This document shows, piece after piece, positions 62,441 to 64,000 of a stretch of DNA of 64,000 nucleotides; within the stretch, counting starts at the first letter, position 1, and each line of letters opens with the position of its first letter. The stretch is from Cinclus cinclus. Lineage: Eukaryota > Chordata > Aves > Passeriformes > Cinclidae. The notes under the pieces are model-generated. The model was not told the origin of the DNA. It saw only the letters and a program-made list of their open reading frames with translations, and did not search any database. Position numbers and translations under genes: made by a program. The DNA is taken from positions 138,523,762-138,587,761 of the forward strand of contig NC_085046.1 in the NCBI RefSeq assembly GCF_963662255.1, in the 5' to 3' direction.

Positions 62441-62514
62441 AAGCATTTATTTTTGAGTCAGCTGCATTTCTTAAGACTGTAACAACGAAAGGCATTTCCT
62501 GAGAAACTGCAAGG
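62441..62514 (+). promoter_or_regulatory. COLEC10: COLEC10 5' untranslated region / proximal promoter (extent uncertain)
   Basis: The sequence directly before the COLEC10 ATG holds a consensus AP-1-type TGAGTCA at 62454-62460 next to a T-rich TTATTTTT. An in-frame TGA lies at 62500-62502, four codons before the ATG. I see no convincing TATA box, and the start of transcription cannot be placed from sequence alone. Confidence 0.4.
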
Positions 62515-62662
62515 ATGAGCAGCAAGAAAGAACAGCAGCTAAGGAAATATGGGACCCTCGTAGTGTTTTTTATCTTGCAAGTTCAGATTTTTGGTTTTGA
62601 TGTTGATAATCGACCTACAACAGATGTCTGCTCAACACACACAATTTTACCTGGACCAAAAG
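62515..62662 (+). CDS. COLEC10: Collectin-10 (CL-L1) first coding exon; rest of the gene lies beyond the window
   Basis: The exon encodes 49 residues plus one base, ending CCAAAAG|GTGAGG (phase 1). A hydrophobic signal peptide (YGTLVVFFILQVQIFG, about residues 12-27) is followed by FDVDNRPTTDVCSTHT, matching the N-terminal segment of human collectin-10 (LDIDSRPTAEVCATHT). It then reaches LPGPKG, the start of the collagen-like Gly-x-y repeats. The cysteine in this segment (C39) is of the kind used for oligomerisation. Collectin-10 is a secreted C-type lectin of liver origin that recognises microbial sugars, forms complexes with collectin-11 and feeds the lectin complement pathway. The start is supported by similarity, A at -3 and the in-frame stop just upstream. 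The human N-terminus (MNGFASLLRRNQF) differs from MSSKKEQQLRKYG here. Confidence 0.93.
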
Positions 62663-64000
62663 GTGAGGAATTATCAGGTTGCTAATGCTGAGATCAGTAC
62701 TGATAAAGGCTGATTTTTTTATCAATAGAGACTTGGAAGGCTTGTGGCTTGTGGTGTGGGCTGGGCATGAAAGATGTGAAATACTGTACAAACATCTAGT
62801 AACTGTAACTGTAATGGGGGAAAATGAAGAAGCAAGGAGATCTAAATTTTCATTCCTTTAGTTTCAGGAACAGTATCACATATTTTCATATAATTTGAGG
62901 TGTCTTTTTGCATCTTTCTCCAGCCACACAAATATTCTCTTATTTCTTGTGCTTGGCACACAATGAAAACAGGTAACAGATACAAACTGAGGGACTTGTT
63001 TAAAAGTAGGCACCTATTGTGAACTGTTAATGATCTGCTTTGCATCTACAGATAGGGAGAGATATTCAGTATTTAAAATGACCAAACTGCCATTATTTTC
63101 AAATGTTTACTTGTAAATACATCTCTGCTACATTCATCAGACTTCATTCAGTAGTTCTTGTTGAATTAAACAGGACCTTTGCAATAGATTTCAACATTAA
63201 CTAGATCAACTCTGGCATATACAGGTCTTTTATCTTCAAAACACTTTGCAAATATCTGAAACCAAATTTTCTGCATTAACTTACTTTTTCTGTAACACAA
63301 CTAACATCAGTGGAAGTGCCTGAAGGGCATCTTATTAGGTCCATGACATACAAATCTATCTTGCAGTGACAGATCTAAAATATATATTCCACACCATGGC
63401 TATTGCAGTTTCAGACTATTGCTTTCTTTTTAGTAATTCATCGTATTTTTCTATAGGCTACAGACTGAGAAAAAAAAATGCAGCTGATTTAAATTTAAAG
63501 CAGAAAAAAGATTTTCAAGTCAAGAGCACTGCTGCAGACTCATTTGTTTTTATGATGGATTATTCAAGTGCATGTTGCTTAAAGGACCATTTTTAATCAG
63601 GAAATTAATTTCTTTGTGATTACAATCCAAGCTTAAACTTTTGCTGCCACAGCATAAATGCAGAGAGATGTAATGATCCCCAAGGGAGCTAGTGAGTGTT
63701 GGTTTAGTTAGTATCTAATTAATGGCAGGCTGGAAAACAAAGTTTGACAGAATTGTGTTTAACAAGTCACAAGGCTAATGAGGGGGGTCTCGTGACAACA
63801 CAGAGTAGCTGGGACTCCAGCTGGCTTCTGTGGTCTGCCTTGTCTAGGAAGCATTTGAAGAGTATATATTATTATTCTTTGTAAGTGCAGTACTGAGAGA
63901 GTCAGGATTTAGTCATTACCAGTCCTGTTCTTCCTGGCTGACATCAAGACACAAGATGAGACCAGCAGTTTATTGGCACACCTGTATCTACTACTTTAGA
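62663..64000 (+). other. COLEC10: COLEC10 intron 1 (partial)
   Basis: This begins with the donor GTGAGG. No collagen-triplet exon (Gly-Asp-Asp-Gly-Glu-Lys-like) is visible up to the window edge, so exon 2 lies outside. No repeat or RNA gene was recognised. Confidence 0.8.

Noticed and set aside
62663..64000. Search for COLEC10 exon 2
   Set aside because: No in-phase Gly-x-y collagen coding segment with an acceptor site is present before the window ends.
1..64000. tRNA, rRNA, CRISPR arrays, operons or phage-like modules
   Set aside because: No cloverleaf, rRNA core, spaced direct-repeat array or bacterial gene organisation was seen; the window is a vertebrate chromosome.

Overview
This 64 kb window is vertebrate nuclear DNA, almost certainly from a bird. 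It has small spliced exons with consensus splice sites and long AT-rich introns and spacers. The interspersed repeats are CR1 LINE tails and an endogenous-retrovirus LTR of a type common in birds. There are no bacterial-style operons, no rRNA or tRNA genes and no CRISPR array. The species cannot be fixed from the sequence.

Two protein-coding genes can be supported, arranged head to head. On the minus strand, positions 1139-16289 carry the complete coding sequence of TNFRSF11B (osteoprotegerin, OPG), the secreted decoy receptor for RANKL. It has five coding exons (16260-16289, 6711-7080, 3099-3293, 2554-2778, 1139-1527). They join in phase (0,1,1,1) into a 402-residue open reading frame, against 401 residues in human. 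A TATA-like promoter lies about 100 bp upstream of the ATG. It is followed further upstream by a G-run/poly(A) tract and a CpG-rich block at about 16.64-17.0 kb. On the plus strand near the right edge, 62515-62662 is the first coding exon of COLEC10 (collectin liver 1, CL-L1). It encodes the signal peptide, a short Cys-containing N-terminal segment and the first Gly-Pro-x triplet of the collagen-like region; the remaining exons lie beyond the window. This divergent TNFRSF11B/COLEC10 order matches the known order on human 8q24.

The roughly 46 kb between the two promoters holds no gene I can support. It contains CR1 fragments at 29.2, 31.1, 33.2, 38.3, 42.3, 47.1 and 47.6 kb, a solo LTR next to a partial LTR of the same family at 52.1-52.9 kb, a second putative LTR at 27.1-27.8 kb, and simple-sequence tracts: a 46 bp alternating purine-pyrimidine run, a C18 run, a GA16 repeat and poly(T)/GTT. 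Open frames in this region are short, lack splice or domain support and look like chance.

I found no new biological system. The items most worth checking are the OPG promoter architecture, the loss of two N-glycosylation sequons relative to human OPG, the tandem LTR arrangement, the nested and inverted CR1 copies, a possible fossil DNA-transposon end in OPG intron 2, and the strong non-B-DNA candidates.
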